From the NCBI GenBank assembly GCA_964542435.1, contig CAZIVE010000023.1, forward strand, positions 1 to 31,980: a stretch of DNA of 31,980 nucleotides, in the 5' to 3' direction. This stretch comes from CAZIVE01 sp964542435. Lineage in GTDB: Bacteria > Bacteroidota > Bacteroidia > Bacteroidales > Tannerellaceae. The notes below the pieces were generated by a model that made no database searches, was not told the origin of the DNA, and worked only from the letters and a program-made list of their open reading frames with translations. Every line of letters begins with the position of its first letter. The first letter of the stretch is position 1. The translations under genes were made by a program, and so were the position numbers. Positions 8,607 to 16,116 of this stretch are shown piece by piece.

Positions 8607-8693
8607 AATTTTTAACCGTGGTTAAAAATTATTTTGACTACTGTGCCAGGGGTCGTGATCTACTATGAAAAAATATTTCAACCATGGTTAAAA
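8607..8693. promoter_or_regulatory. Two operator-like palindromes with AACC-N2-GGTT core
   Basis: Site 1 (8607-8630) is a perfect dyad with 11-bp arms AATTTTTAACC/GGTTAAAAATT and a 2-bp centre. Site 2 (8676-8693) has the core AACCATGGTT with TTT/AAA flanks and one mismatch. The centres are 66 bp apart, on nearly the same face of the helix. Neither is followed by a T-run placed as in a terminator for the upstream gene. The region 8450-8753 holds no gene, so these are most likely binding sites of a dimeric regulator acting on the operon starting at 8449. Confidence 0.5.
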
Positions 8694-8753
8694 CATTTTT
8701 CTTCAAAGGATGCCTGAGCGTCTCTCAATGAACGACATTTATGATCTACGTAT

Positions 8754-8800
8754 GAAAAAAGAAACCCGTTGGAAAGAGAACGGATTCGCTTCCCAACGGG
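8754..8800 (-). terminator. Rho-independent terminator of the small exported-protein gene
   Basis: Arms CCCGTTGG (8765-8772) and CCAACGGG (8793-8800) pair perfectly. On the minus strand the hairpin is followed by a T-rich run (plus-strand A's 8754-8764). It lies 24 nt after the stop codon at 8824. Confidence 0.85.
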
Positions 8801-8823
8801 CTGATATTAAAAATGAAAGTAAC

Positions 8824-9225
8824 TTATCTTTCTGCTACACTGTTCAACGTCTCAGTCTGCCAGTTCATCTGAGCAAGACGCTCGTTGTTGTTCTTCGTCA
8901 AATTGACCAGCATGACGTATTTCCTGTATTGATCCTGCGTGAGTGCCCCTTTCATCAGACCGAGATTGGCATCGAGCGCATTCTTCAGCATCTGTTGCTG
9001 TACTTCGGGTGCGAACTCGGAACTCTCTGAAATACTCTTGGCCAGATTAGCATTGTAAATCTCTACCTCTTCAGCTTGTGAATCGGAAAGATTCAGTGCG
9101 TGACTCAACTGTACGGTATAATTGCTTACCGGATTGTTCTGAACTTTGTTGACATTGCTTGCGGATGCGAAACTCATGGTTGCACTTGCGATGATGGCTG
9201 CGATAGCTAAAACTAAATTTTTCAT
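8824..9225 (-). CDS. Small exported protein of unknown function, 133 aa
   Basis: No family was recognised with certainty. The start was placed at ATG 9225 because it opens a clear signal peptide (MKNLVLAIAAIIASATMSFASA) directly; the frame also extends 22 codons further upstream, but that part is polar and reaches toward the promoter. The mature part is helical, with LNLSDSQAEEVEIYNANL and LTQDQYRKYVMLVNLT. This pattern of spaced LT/LS-x-Q elements recalls periplasmic Spy/CpxP-like (LTxxQ) proteins and small Bacteroidales homologues, but that is only resemblance. It is monocistronic: a promoter box and inverted repeat lie upstream and a strong terminator downstream, suggesting regulated expression of a periplasmic factor. 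Confidence 0.8.
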   Translation of the reverse strand: MKNLVLAIAAIIASATMSFASASNVNKVQNNPVSNYTVQLSHALNLSDSQAEEVEIYNANLAKSISESSEFAPEVQQQMLKNALDANLGLMKGALTQDQYRKYVMLVNLTKNNNERLAQMNWQTETLNSVAER

Positions 9226-9292
9226 ATTGCCTAAATTTTTATTGTTTATACTTTTTGTTTCGGAAGAACCTCTTTGTTCCTCTTTCCACAAG

Positions 9293-9300
9293 CAAAATTA
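9293..9300 (-). promoter_or_regulatory. Promoter -7 box of the small exported-protein gene
   Basis: TAATTTTG on the minus strand fits TAnnTTTG; transcription would start near 9287, giving a leader of about 60 nt before ATG 9225. A matching -33 box is not seen, while an inverted repeat (9322-9352) occupies that upstream position. Confidence 0.45.
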
Positions 9301-9321
9301 CAGCGGGAAACAGCGTTCAGC

Positions 9322-9352
9322 GTCACTTTTCATGTCAAAACGAAAAAGTGAC
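9322..9352. promoter_or_regulatory. Inverted repeat upstream of the exported-protein promoter
   Basis: Perfect 9-bp arms GTCACTTTT (9322-9330) and AAAAGTGAC (9344-9352) surround a 13-nt centre. The dyad is centred about 50 bp upstream of the predicted transcription start, a position typical of activator sites at promoters lacking a -33 box. Confidence 0.45.
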
Positions 9353-9407
9353 TTGTACAGGCGAATAGACGGGCGTTGGGGAAAGAAAGGCAAATTGAAA
9401 AAGACAT

Positions 9408-9439
9408 AAAAAAAGCCGCAATAAAAAAAATACTGCGGC
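9408..9439 (-). terminator. Terminator of the superoxide reductase gene
   Basis: A 6-bp GC-rich stem (GCCGCA 9415-9420 with TGCGGC 9434-9439) is followed on the minus strand by seven T (plus-strand A's 9408-9414). It begins 20 nt after the stop at 9460. The loop is 13 nt and A/T rich. Confidence 0.75.
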
Positions 9440-9459
9440 GATTTTGTGATGGGACGGAA

Positions 9460-9837
9460 TTAAACCGACTGCCAATGTCCGTGGACATTGCAGTATTCAC
9501 GAGCCGTAACATTCTTTTCGTCTGTCATGAAGATGGCTTCTGGTTTTTCTCCCGGTTTCAAGTATTTGCGCATCACCTTGTTTTCACTGATCAACTCGAT
9601 CCATTCGATGTGATGCTCAGGAAGCATCGGATGTTCAACAGCTCCTACAGATACTTTATATCCGCCTTCGATCTTCTCGATTACAGGAACATGTTTTTCG
9701 GTAGCAGCTTCCTGCGTATTCTCTGTCAGTAATTCCATAGGTTGTCCACAACAGGACAATGTGCCTCCGGCTGGATGCAATACCTCAACGATATTGCCAC
9801 AAAGGGCACAACGATAGACTTGTTTTTGCTTTGTCAT
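9460..9837 (-). CDS. dfx: Desulfoferrodoxin / superoxide reductase
   Basis: This is a cytoplasmic non-haem iron enzyme that reduces superoxide to hydrogen peroxide without making oxygen, part of oxidative-stress defence in anaerobes. At 125 aa it is the two-iron form. The N-terminal desulforedoxin-type Fe(Cys)4 site is given by Cys10, Cys13 and the adjacent pair Cys29-Cys30. The catalytic Fe(His)4Cys centre is given by EKHVP (His49), EHPMLPEHH (His69, His75) and YCNVHGHW (Cys116, His119). Lys48, next to His49, is the usual active-site lysine. Monocistronic, with its own promoter (TATATTTG at 9864-9871) and terminator. It is transcribed divergently from the GH63-like gene. Confidence 0.96.
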   Translation of the reverse strand: MTKQKQVYRCALCGNIVEVLHPAGGTLSCCGQPMELLTENTQEAATEKHVPVIEKIEGGYKVSVGAVEHPMLPEHHIEWIELISENKVMRKYLKPGEKPEAIFMTDEKNVTAREYCNVHGHWQSV

Positions 9838-9863
9838 GATGAATTATATTTAATTGTACGTTA

Positions 9864-9894
9864 CAAATATACACATTTTCTTGACAAATCCAAT
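9864..9894 (-). promoter_or_regulatory. Promoter of superoxide reductase gene
   Basis: On the minus strand ATTG (9894-9891; 3 of 4 with TTTG) is followed by a 19-nt spacer and the -7 box TATATTTG (9871-9864). Transcription is expected near 9857, 20 nt before the ATG. Confidence 0.6.
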
Positions 9895-9910
9895 CCGATC
9901 AGACAAAGAT

Positions 9911-9945
9911 TGATACACAAGGTATCATGATTTTCCGTACTTTTG
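9911..9945 (+). promoter_or_regulatory. Promoter -7 box and small dyad before the GH63-like gene
   Basis: TACTTTTG (9938-9945) fits TAnnTTTG and predicts transcription from about 9952, 25 nt before the ATG. A 6-bp dyad TGATAC/GTATCA (9911-9916 and 9922-9927) lies in the -35 region, where a regulator could bind. No TTTG -33 box is present at the usual spacing. Confidence 0.5.
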
Positions 9946-9976
9946 TCTCATCATCGATTAAGAATCATTCTGCGAT

Positions 9977-11260
9977 ATGAAATTATTCAAATATATGGCC
10001 GTCAGTCTTTGTTTGACGCTACCGCTTGGAGCGGCTGATGCTCAGAAGACGAGCAGTAAAGAATTGCAAAATACATACAACGAGGTGAAGGCGATGTTCA
10101 CAGAGCTTAGCCCCAAAGTAATCAGACCAGCCGAAGGCTATCTGAAATATCCGTATCTCATTCCTGCAGGATTTTACCAGCAGATGTGGGATTGGGACGG
10201 ATTTTTCATGGGAAGCTACTTCTGCACGAAAGGCAAACCGGAATACCTCAAATACTGGGCACTGAACTTCTTTGCCAATATCGACGATAAAGGGTACGTT
10301 TCCGGATGTGCTACGACGAAAGGTCCGCGTCCCATCTTCGGCGACTTCTCCATGAAACCGTTCCTGGCACAAGGCACACTCATCGCTTCCGAAACGATGA
10401 ACGACTTTGAATGGGTTCGTCCCTATTACGACAAGCTGAAGCTCTCTTTGGATTATCGTGAAAAGATCCAGCAGGACAAAGCTACCGGACTCTTCTTCTG
10501 GCAAAACGGATTCCAGAGCGGAGCCGACAACAATATCGCCTTGAACATCTTCGAACAGGACACACGCCGCTTCCTCGCCTGCGACGCCAGCACACTTCAG
10601 GAACGTGAATACAAGGCACTGGCTGTCATTGCAAAACATCTGGGATTCAATAACGACGCTGCGGATTATTCTCAACGTGCCGAGAAACTGGCTGCCGCCA
10701 TCAATAAATACCTCTGGTGCGACGCCGACAAGATGTATTATAATGTAGAGATCGGAACGGGAAAATGGTACAAACGTGTCAGCTACTCCAATTTCTGGCC
10801 GCTCTTTGACCGCCTCGCTTCTGTGAAAGATGGTCAGGCCATGCTCAAAAAATATCTGCTCAATCCCAACTATATGAAGGCTGCTTGCGGTTTCCGTTCG
10901 CTTTCAGCGAGCGATCCCGATTATAACAACAAGAATATCATCGTCCCGTTCTCCAATTGGCAGGGACCGATCTGGATCAATGCCAATTACATTCAGGCCA
11001 TGACATTGAAACTCTATGGCATGGAAAAGGAGATTCCTTGGCTGGCACAGACGTTGGGCAAGATGCTCCTCTCCGATTACAAAGCCAATGGCAGTCTGCA
11101 TGAGAGCTACAATGCTGATACGGGCGAACCTCTCGCTCCGGATAAAAGCTATGTGGACAAAGAGGGAAAGTTCATCGGCTTCATCAGCTGGGATCTCTGT
11201 CTGGAAGAGATTTTCCAAGGTTTGGTGGATAACCATTGGAATACACTTGAGATCAAATAA
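9977..11260 (+). CDS. Secreted GH63/trehalase-like glycoside hydrolase
   Basis: This is an exported (alpha/alpha)6-barrel glycosidase of 427 aa, signal peptide MKLFKYMAVSLCLTLPLGAA with likely cleavage near ADA-Q. Motifs match the GH37/GH63 clan. MWDWDGFFMG (70-79) corresponds to the WDSFF-type substrate loop. FQSGADNN (179-186) resembles the SGxDN motif whose Asp (184 here) is the general acid. GPIWINANY (330-338) is the conserved late helix. HESYNADTGEP (375-385) resembles the ENYNPxTG motif with Glu376 the likely general base. The substrate is not determined; an alpha-glucoside, trehalose-like or mannosyl compound fits the family. It precedes the glycogen synthase by 172 nt, and that gene has its own promoter. 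Length is compact relative to full GH63 enzymes, and no extra domain is seen. Confidence 0.85.
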   Translation: MKLFKYMAVSLCLTLPLGAADAQKTSSKELQNTYNEVKAMFTELSPKVIRPAEGYLKYPYLIPAGFYQQMWDWDGFFMGSYFCTKGKPEYLKYWALNFFANIDDKGYVSGCATTKGPRPIFGDFSMKPFLAQGTLIASETMNDFEWVRPYYDKLKLSLDYREKIQQDKATGLFFWQNGFQSGADNNIALNIFEQDTRRFLACDASTLQEREYKALAVIAKHLGFNNDAADYSQRAEKLAAAINKYLWCDADKMYYNVEIGTGKWYKRVSYSNFWPLFDRLASVKDGQAMLKKYLLNPNYMKAACGFRSLSASDPDYNNKNIIVPFSNWQGPIWINANYIQAMTLKLYGMEKEIPWLAQTLGKMLLSDYKANGSLHESYNADTGEPLAPDKSYVDKEGKFIGFISWDLCLEEIFQGLVDNHWNTLEIK

Positions 11261-11287
11261 GACGTTTCTTATGGAAAATCGTATCTG

Positions 11288-11317
11288 ATCTTTGAATCTA
11301 ATTTATAATTCAAAGAT
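11288..11317. terminator. Hairpin after the GH63-like gene
   Basis: Perfect 10-bp arms ATCTTTGAAT (11288-11297) and ATTCAAAGAT (11308-11317) with a 10-nt loop lie 28 nt after the stop codon. There is no proper T-run after it, so it may be a weak terminator or an mRNA 3'-end stem. No other feature is seen between 11318 and the promoter box at 11406. Confidence 0.4.
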
Positions 11318-11405
11318 TTGAGACGCCAAAAGCATCAGATGTTAAGAGAAAGCAGATATAAACGACTTTTTCTTTCCATCCACCGTTGATTTAAAGAATT
11401 ATGAT

Positions 11406-11413
11406 TAAGTTTG
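11406..11413 (+). promoter_or_regulatory. Promoter -7 box of glycogen synthase gene
   Basis: TAAGTTTG fits TAnnTTTG, placing transcription near 11420, 13 nt before the ATG. The same box, in the shared context TTAAGTTTGYATC, recurs before the permease gene at 18786-18793. Confidence 0.5.
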
Positions 11414-11432
11414 TATCGAAAAATGATTTTAT

Positions 11433-13103
11433 ATGACGAATAGACTTGAGGTAGCTCCCGATTTTATCTTTGAAAGCAGTTGGGAGGTATGCAATAAAGT
11501 AGGTGGCATCTACACCGTTCTTTCTACTAAAGCAAGGACTTTACAGAATCTCTACAAAGATCACATCGTATTTATCGGTCCGGATGTTTGGGGAGACAAT
11601 ATAATAGCCGATTTCAAAGAAGACAATATCTTTACCGACTGGCAAAAGGCAACAGAAGGAAAACGCCCTCCTGTTAAAATCGGTCGTTGGCAGGTGCCGG
11701 GATTTCCGCCCGCTATCCTTGTGGATTTTAAATCACTGATGGTCGAACGCGACAAATTCTTCTACGAGATGTGGGACACGTTCAAGGTCGATTCCATTCA
11801 TGCCTACGGCGATTACGACGCTTCGTGCATCTTTGCCTATGCCACCGGAATAGTCATCGAGAGTTTTTACCGTTATTATAAGATGGAAAAGAAGAAAGTC
11901 GTGGCTCTGTTCAACGAATGGATGCTCGGCATGGGCGAACTGTATATCAAGAAGCATGTTCCGGCCATCGCGACGATCTTCACCACACACGCCACATCCA
12001 TCGGACGTTCCATTGCCGGCAACGGGAAAGCGCTCTACGCCTATCTCGACGGATTCAACGGCGATCAGATGGCAAAGGAGCTGAACATGGAAGCCAAGCA
12101 CTCGGTGGAAAAAACCGCCGCCCGCGAAGCGGACTGTTTCACGACGGTCAGTGATATCACGGCTCGCGAATGCAAGCAGCTGCTGGGAAAAGAACCCGAC
12201 GTGGTCACGCCCAACGGATTCGAACCGGATTTCGTGCCGACAGGCGTCGATTATAAGAAGAGAAGGCTGGAAGCCCGACATACATTAATTAATATAGCGA
12301 GCAAACTGCTGGGTTGTCATATCAGCGAGAATGCAATGCTCGTTTCCACCAGCGGACGCTACGAATATCAGAACAAAGGTATTGACGTATTCATCGAAGC
12401 CATGCATCGTCTCCGGTCTAACGAAGCACTGAAGAGCGAAGTGGTGGCTTTCATCATGGTGCCTGCCTGGGTCAAGGAACCGCGAGCCGATCTGAAAGAG
12501 ATGATCGCCCATGATCTCTCCTACGACAAGCCGCTGCAAAAACCCTTCCTCACACATTGGCTCAACAATATGCAAGAGGACCGCGTGCTCAACTACATCA
12601 ACTACTGCGGATTCACCAACAATGCTTCCGAAAAGCTGAAGATCATTTTTATTCCCAGCTACCTCAACGGAAGCGACGGGATATTCAACAAGATCTACTA
12701 CGACCTGCTGGTTGGAATGGACGTTACCGTCTATCCTTCCTATTACGAACCGTGGGGCTACACGCCACTCGAGAGCATTGCGTTCGGCATTCCCACCATT
12801 ACTACAGACTTGGCAGGATTTGGGAAATGGGCCGGGAAAATCATCTCAGGCACCGACATAACGGAAGGTGTTGCTGTGGTGAACCGTACAGACTTCAACT
12901 ATTTCGACGTGGCAGACGCCATCACGAAACATATCCTCGCGCTGATGAACAAAAGCGACAAGGTAAAGACAACCATTCGGAACAACTGTTTCAAGTTGGC
13001 TTCACTGGCACAATGGAACCATTTTATAGTGTTCTACCAAAAGGCATTTGTGGAGGCATTGTCAAGTTCAGCCAAAAGAAACAAACAGAAAAGTGTCATC
13101 TAA
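11433..13103 (+). CDS. Glycogen synthase, GT3 (eukaryote-like) type
   Basis: This is a cytoplasmic glucosyltransferase that extends alpha-1,4-glucan chains from a nucleotide-glucose donor. The 556-aa protein carries the GT3 start signature SSWEVCNKVGGIYTVLSTKA (about 15-34), seen in animal and fungal glycogen synthases, with the KVGG donor loop at Lys22. The C-terminal Rossmann domain holds PSYYEPWGYTPLES, with the E-x7-E pair Glu439 and Glu447 that positions the nucleotide sugar. It is shorter than eukaryotic GYS because the regulatory phosphorylated tails are absent. Bacteroidetes are known to use this family for glycogen. The phosphorylase gene follows after 78 nt and has its own promoter box, so the pair can be co- or separately transcribed. 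Donor preference (UDP- versus ADP-glucose) cannot be read here. Confidence 0.95.
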   Translation: MTNRLEVAPDFIFESSWEVCNKVGGIYTVLSTKARTLQNLYKDHIVFIGPDVWGDNIIADFKEDNIFTDWQKATEGKRPPVKIGRWQVPGFPPAILVDFKSLMVERDKFFYEMWDTFKVDSIHAYGDYDASCIFAYATGIVIESFYRYYKMEKKKVVALFNEWMLGMGELYIKKHVPAIATIFTTHATSIGRSIAGNGKALYAYLDGFNGDQMAKELNMEAKHSVEKTAAREADCFTTVSDITARECKQLLGKEPDVVTPNGFEPDFVPTGVDYKKRRLEARHTLINIASKLLGCHISENAMLVSTSGRYEYQNKGIDVFIEAMHRLRSNEALKSEVVAFIMVPAWVKEPRADLKEMIAHDLSYDKPLQKPFLTHWLNNMQEDRVLNYINYCGFTNNASEKLKIIFIPSYLNGSDGIFNKIYYDLLVGMDVTVYPSYYEPWGYTPLESIAFGIPTITTDLAGFGKWAGKIISGTDITEGVAVVNRTDFNYFDVADAITKHILALMNKSDKVKTTIRNNCFKLASLAQWNHFIVFYQKAFVEALSSSAKRNKQKSVI

Positions 13104-13116
13104 AAATTTTAATTTC

Positions 13117-13124
13117 TAACTTTG
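13117..13124 (+). promoter_or_regulatory. Promoter -7 box of glycogen phosphorylase gene
   Basis: TAACTTTG fits TAnnTTTG and lies just after the synthase stop. Transcription near 13130 would give a leader of about 52 nt before ATG 13182. The -33 position is poor. Confidence 0.45.
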
Positions 13125-13181
13125 CGGCATCATAATCGAAAGATTATTGTCATTTTAATAGTGGACTAAGTAATATACGAT

Positions 13182-15752
13182 ATGAAAATTAAAACGAACA
13201 ACGCCAATACTCCTATTTGGAAGGATATCTATTCTCATTCCAAACTTCCTAAGCAGTTAGAACCGCTGAATCAGCTTGCCACAAACCTTTGGTGGGTGTG
13301 GAATCACGAAGGTGCCAAGCTCTTCGGACGCTTGGATGCCAAGATCTGGGCAGAATCGGAAGGTAATCCGGTTTCATTGCTGCAGAGTCTTTCGTTCACA
13401 CGTATCGAGGAGATCATCGCAGACAAGGAGCTGATGAATGAGATCCATCGCGTATATGCCGATTTCAAGGACTATATGGCTGTAAAGCCGGAGAAGGGCC
13501 GTCCTTCCGTTGCCTATTTCAGTATGGAATACGGTCTGACGAATGTCCTGAAGATTTACTCGGGCGGCTTGGGAATTCTGGCCGGCGACTACCTGAAAGA
13601 AGCTAGCGATGCCAACATCGATATGTGCGGTGTAGGCTTCCTTTATAGATATGGCTACTTCACACAAACGCTTTCCATGGACGGTCAGCAGATCGCCAAC
13701 TATGAAGCGCAGAATTTCTCCACGCTTCCCATCGAACAAGTCACAAGTGGAGATGGACAGCCGATGATTCTTGAAGTGCCTTATCCCGGACGCACCATAT
13801 TCGCCAACATTTGGAAAGTCAACGTGGGCCGTGTTCCGCTTTACCTGATGGATACCGATATTCCTCAGAACAGCGAATGGGACCGCTCCATCACGCACCA
13901 GCTCTATGGCGGCGACTGGGAGAACCGTATGAAACAGGAATATCTCCTCGGCATCGGCGGCATCATGCTGCTTGACAAACTGGGCATCAAGAAACAGATC
14001 TATCATTGCAACGAAGGTCACGCAGCACTGATCAATGTACAGAGACTCGTGAACTATATACAGAAAGAGGGACTTAACTTCAACGAAGCACTCGAGATGG
14101 TTCGTTCGTCTGCTCTCTACACGTGCCACACACCTGTTCCCGCCGGACATGATTACTTCGACGAGAGTCTTTTCGGACGTTACATGGGTGAGTTCCCCGG
14201 CAAACTGGGAATCAGCTGGCAGGAGTTCATTGATATGGGTCGCGAGAATCCCGGATCGAACGAGAAGTTCTCCATGAGTGTATTCGCGCTCAACACCTGT
14301 CAGGAAGCCAATGGCGTTAGCTGGCTGCACGGCAAAGTATCCCGCAAGATGTTTGCTCCGGTTTGGAAAGGTTACTTCCCCGAAGAGCTTCATGTAGGCT
14401 ATGTCACGAACGGCGTTCACATGCCGACTTGGGCAGCCACAGAGATGAAGATGTTCTACGAGGAGAAATTCGACAGCAACTTCTTCAACGATCAGTCTAA
14501 CCATTCCTATTGGGAAGCCGTCCACAATGTTCCCGATGAAGAGATCTGGAACATCCGCATGGCGCTCAAGAACAAACTGATCAATTACATCAAGGCTGAA
14601 TACAAAGAGAGATGGCTGAAGAACCAAGGCGATCCTTCGAAGGTCGTTTCGGTACTCGACAAGATGAACCCCAATGCATTGCTGATCGGATTCGGACGTC
14701 GTTTCGCAACCTACAAACGTGCCCATCTGCTCTTCACCGATCTTGACCGTCTTTCCAAGATTGTCAACAATGAAAAATATCCTGTTCAGTTCGTATTCTC
14801 CGGCAAGGCACATCCTGCTGACGGCGGAGGTCAGGGACTGATCAAACATATTGTGGAGATTTCACGCCGTCCGGAATTCCTCGGCAAGATCATCTTCCTC
14901 GAGAATTACGACATGCGTCTGGCCCGCCGACTCATCTCCGGTGTCGATGTATGGCTGAACACACCAACGCGTCCGCTCGAAGCATCCGGAACTTCTGGAG
15001 AAAAAGCCGAGATGAACGGCGTACTCAACTTCTCCGTACTCGACGGCTGGTGGTATGAAGGATATCGCGAAGGCGCAGGATGGTGTCTGACCGACAAACG
15101 CACCTACGAAAATCAGCAATACCAGGATCAACTGGATGCTGCCACGATCTATCACATCCTCGAAAACGAGATCATCCCTGCCTATTATGCAAAGAATAGT
15201 AAGGGATATTCTCCCGACTGGATCCAATACGTCAAGAATTCGATTTCGGATATTGCTCCCGACTATACAATGTCTCGTATGCTGAAAGACTATGAGACCC
15301 GTTTCTACGGCAAGCTCTCCAAACGTTCTGCACATCTCGGTGCCAACCATTTCGAAGTGGCCAAGAAGATCGCTGCATGGAAAGAGGAAGTGGCTTCCCA
15401 TTGGGACAATTTCCAGGTAGAATCGTTCACTTGCGATCAGGACTTCACTACAGGTGGTCCGGTTGTAGGCAAGGATTACGAGTTCAATCTGGTCATCGAC
15501 CGTCACGAACTGCAGGGCATGCTGGGCGTAGATATGGTCGTTGTCGATGAAGATCCGGTTTCACACACACAGGATTTCATACGCGCCACTCCTTTCACCT
15601 TGAAGAAAGAAGAGGGCAGCAAGCTCTATTTCAATCTGCACATCACGCCTTCAGAGACGGGTGAGCATAAGATTGGCTTCCGCGTTCATCCGGAAAACAA
15701 GGAGCTTCCGCATCGTATGGACTTCGCCTATGTGCGTTGGATTCAATTGTAA
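13182..15752 (+). CDS. glgP: Alpha-glucan (glycogen) phosphorylase, GT35
   Basis: This is a cytoplasmic PLP enzyme that releases glucose-1-phosphate from alpha-1,4-glucan. At 856 aa it is the 'alpha-glucan family phosphorylase' form with an extra N-terminal DUF3417-like domain (about 1-110, LNQLATNLWWVWNHEGAKLF). The core begins near SVAYFSMEYGLTNVLKIYSG, and GGLGILAGDYLKEASD follows. The PLP site lies in EASGTSGEKAEMNGVLNFSV with Lys608 the probable Schiff-base lysine, followed by DGWWYEG. Downstream, a beta-rich C-terminal extension (about 740-856) resembles those of thermophile and Bacteroidetes homologues. Together with the upstream GT3 synthase it forms a glycogen turnover pair. No glgB or glgC is present in the window. 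A terminator lies 25 nt after the stop. Confidence 0.96.
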   Translation: MKIKTNNANTPIWKDIYSHSKLPKQLEPLNQLATNLWWVWNHEGAKLFGRLDAKIWAESEGNPVSLLQSLSFTRIEEIIADKELMNEIHRVYADFKDYMAVKPEKGRPSVAYFSMEYGLTNVLKIYSGGLGILAGDYLKEASDANIDMCGVGFLYRYGYFTQTLSMDGQQIANYEAQNFSTLPIEQVTSGDGQPMILEVPYPGRTIFANIWKVNVGRVPLYLMDTDIPQNSEWDRSITHQLYGGDWENRMKQEYLLGIGGIMLLDKLGIKKQIYHCNEGHAALINVQRLVNYIQKEGLNFNEALEMVRSSALYTCHTPVPAGHDYFDESLFGRYMGEFPGKLGISWQEFIDMGRENPGSNEKFSMSVFALNTCQEANGVSWLHGKVSRKMFAPVWKGYFPEELHVGYVTNGVHMPTWAATEMKMFYEEKFDSNFFNDQSNHSYWEAVHNVPDEEIWNIRMALKNKLINYIKAEYKERWLKNQGDPSKVVSVLDKMNPNALLIGFGRRFATYKRAHLLFTDLDRLSKIVNNEKYPVQFVFSGKAHPADGGGQGLIKHIVEISRRPEFLGKIIFLENYDMRLARRLISGVDVWLNTPTRPLEASGTSGEKAEMNGVLNFSVLDGWWYEGYREGAGWCLTDKRTYENQQYQDQLDAATIYHILENEIIPAYYAKNSKGYSPDWIQYVKNSISDIAPDYTMSRMLKDYETRFYGKLSKRSAHLGANHFEVAKKIAAWKEEVASHWDNFQVESFTCDQDFTTGGPVVGKDYEFNLVIDRHELQGMLGVDMVVVDEDPVSHTQDFIRATPFTLKKEEGSKLYFNLHITPSETGEHKIGFRVHPENKELPHRMDFAYVRWIQL

Positions 15753-15777
15753 TGTAAATAAATGATTTCATAATTCA

Positions 15778-15811
15778 AACCGTGCCAGTCGTGAGATCGG
15801 CGCGGTTTTTT
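15778..15811 (+). terminator. Rho-independent terminator of glycogen phosphorylase
   Basis: A 9-bp stem AACCGTGCC (15778-15786) with GGCGCGGTT (15799-15807), one G-U pair, runs into six T. It follows the stop codon by 25 nt. The minus strand shows no matching T-run. Confidence 0.85.
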
Positions 15812-15903
15812 CTTTTGTATCGCCCTGTAAACAGGAGAACAGATTTGTGTCGAACCAGCAGAATGAATCGTCGGTAGGAATACGGAGGGAGTGCACGTTG
15901 GGG

Positions 15904-15935
15904 AATTTTGACACGGAAATGTCGTTGTCAAAATT
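15904..15935. repeat. Inverted repeat in the glgP/alpha-galactosidase intergenic region
   Basis: Perfect 10-bp arms AATTTTGACA and TGTCAAAATT enclose 12 nt. The intergenic interval 15812-16030 holds no gene that I can support. The dyad is not followed by a T-run and is not next to any start codon, so its role is unclear. Confidence 0.4.
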
Positions 15936-16030
15936 AGGTGACTTTTTCAAGAATCATGATACAAACGCATTCGAGACAACCCGGTGAAACGAACTTAATA
16001 AGGCTCTAAAAACAAATATGGCTGTCCGAT

Positions 16031-16084
16031 AAAAAACAAACATCGAAGATGCGTTCCCCATGACGAGAAAAACATCTTCGATGT
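16031..16084 (-). terminator. Rho-independent terminator of the alpha-galactosidase gene
   Basis: Perfect 12-bp arms ACATCGAAGATG (16040-16051) and CATCTTCGATGT (16073-16084) form the stem; the minus strand continues into TTTG then six T. The stem ends 33 nt after the stop codon. Confidence 0.85.
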
Positions 16085-16116
16085 CTTCAAACCTCCGAAG
16101 AGGCTACTATCCTTTA

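Noticed and set aside
8710..9030. 106-codon plus-strand frame downstream of the paired palindromes
   Set aside because: It crosses the terminator hairpin and runs antisense through the small exported-protein gene; no promoter or domain supports it.
9226..9291. 22-codon N-terminal extension of the small exported protein
   Set aside because: The extension is polar and would bury the signal peptide; ATG 9225 starts the signal peptide directly.
13374..14849. 491-codon minus-strand open frame antisense to glycogen phosphorylase
   Set aside because: It is a long shadow frame over a well-conserved gene; its protein shows no recognisable domain, promoter or neighbour support.
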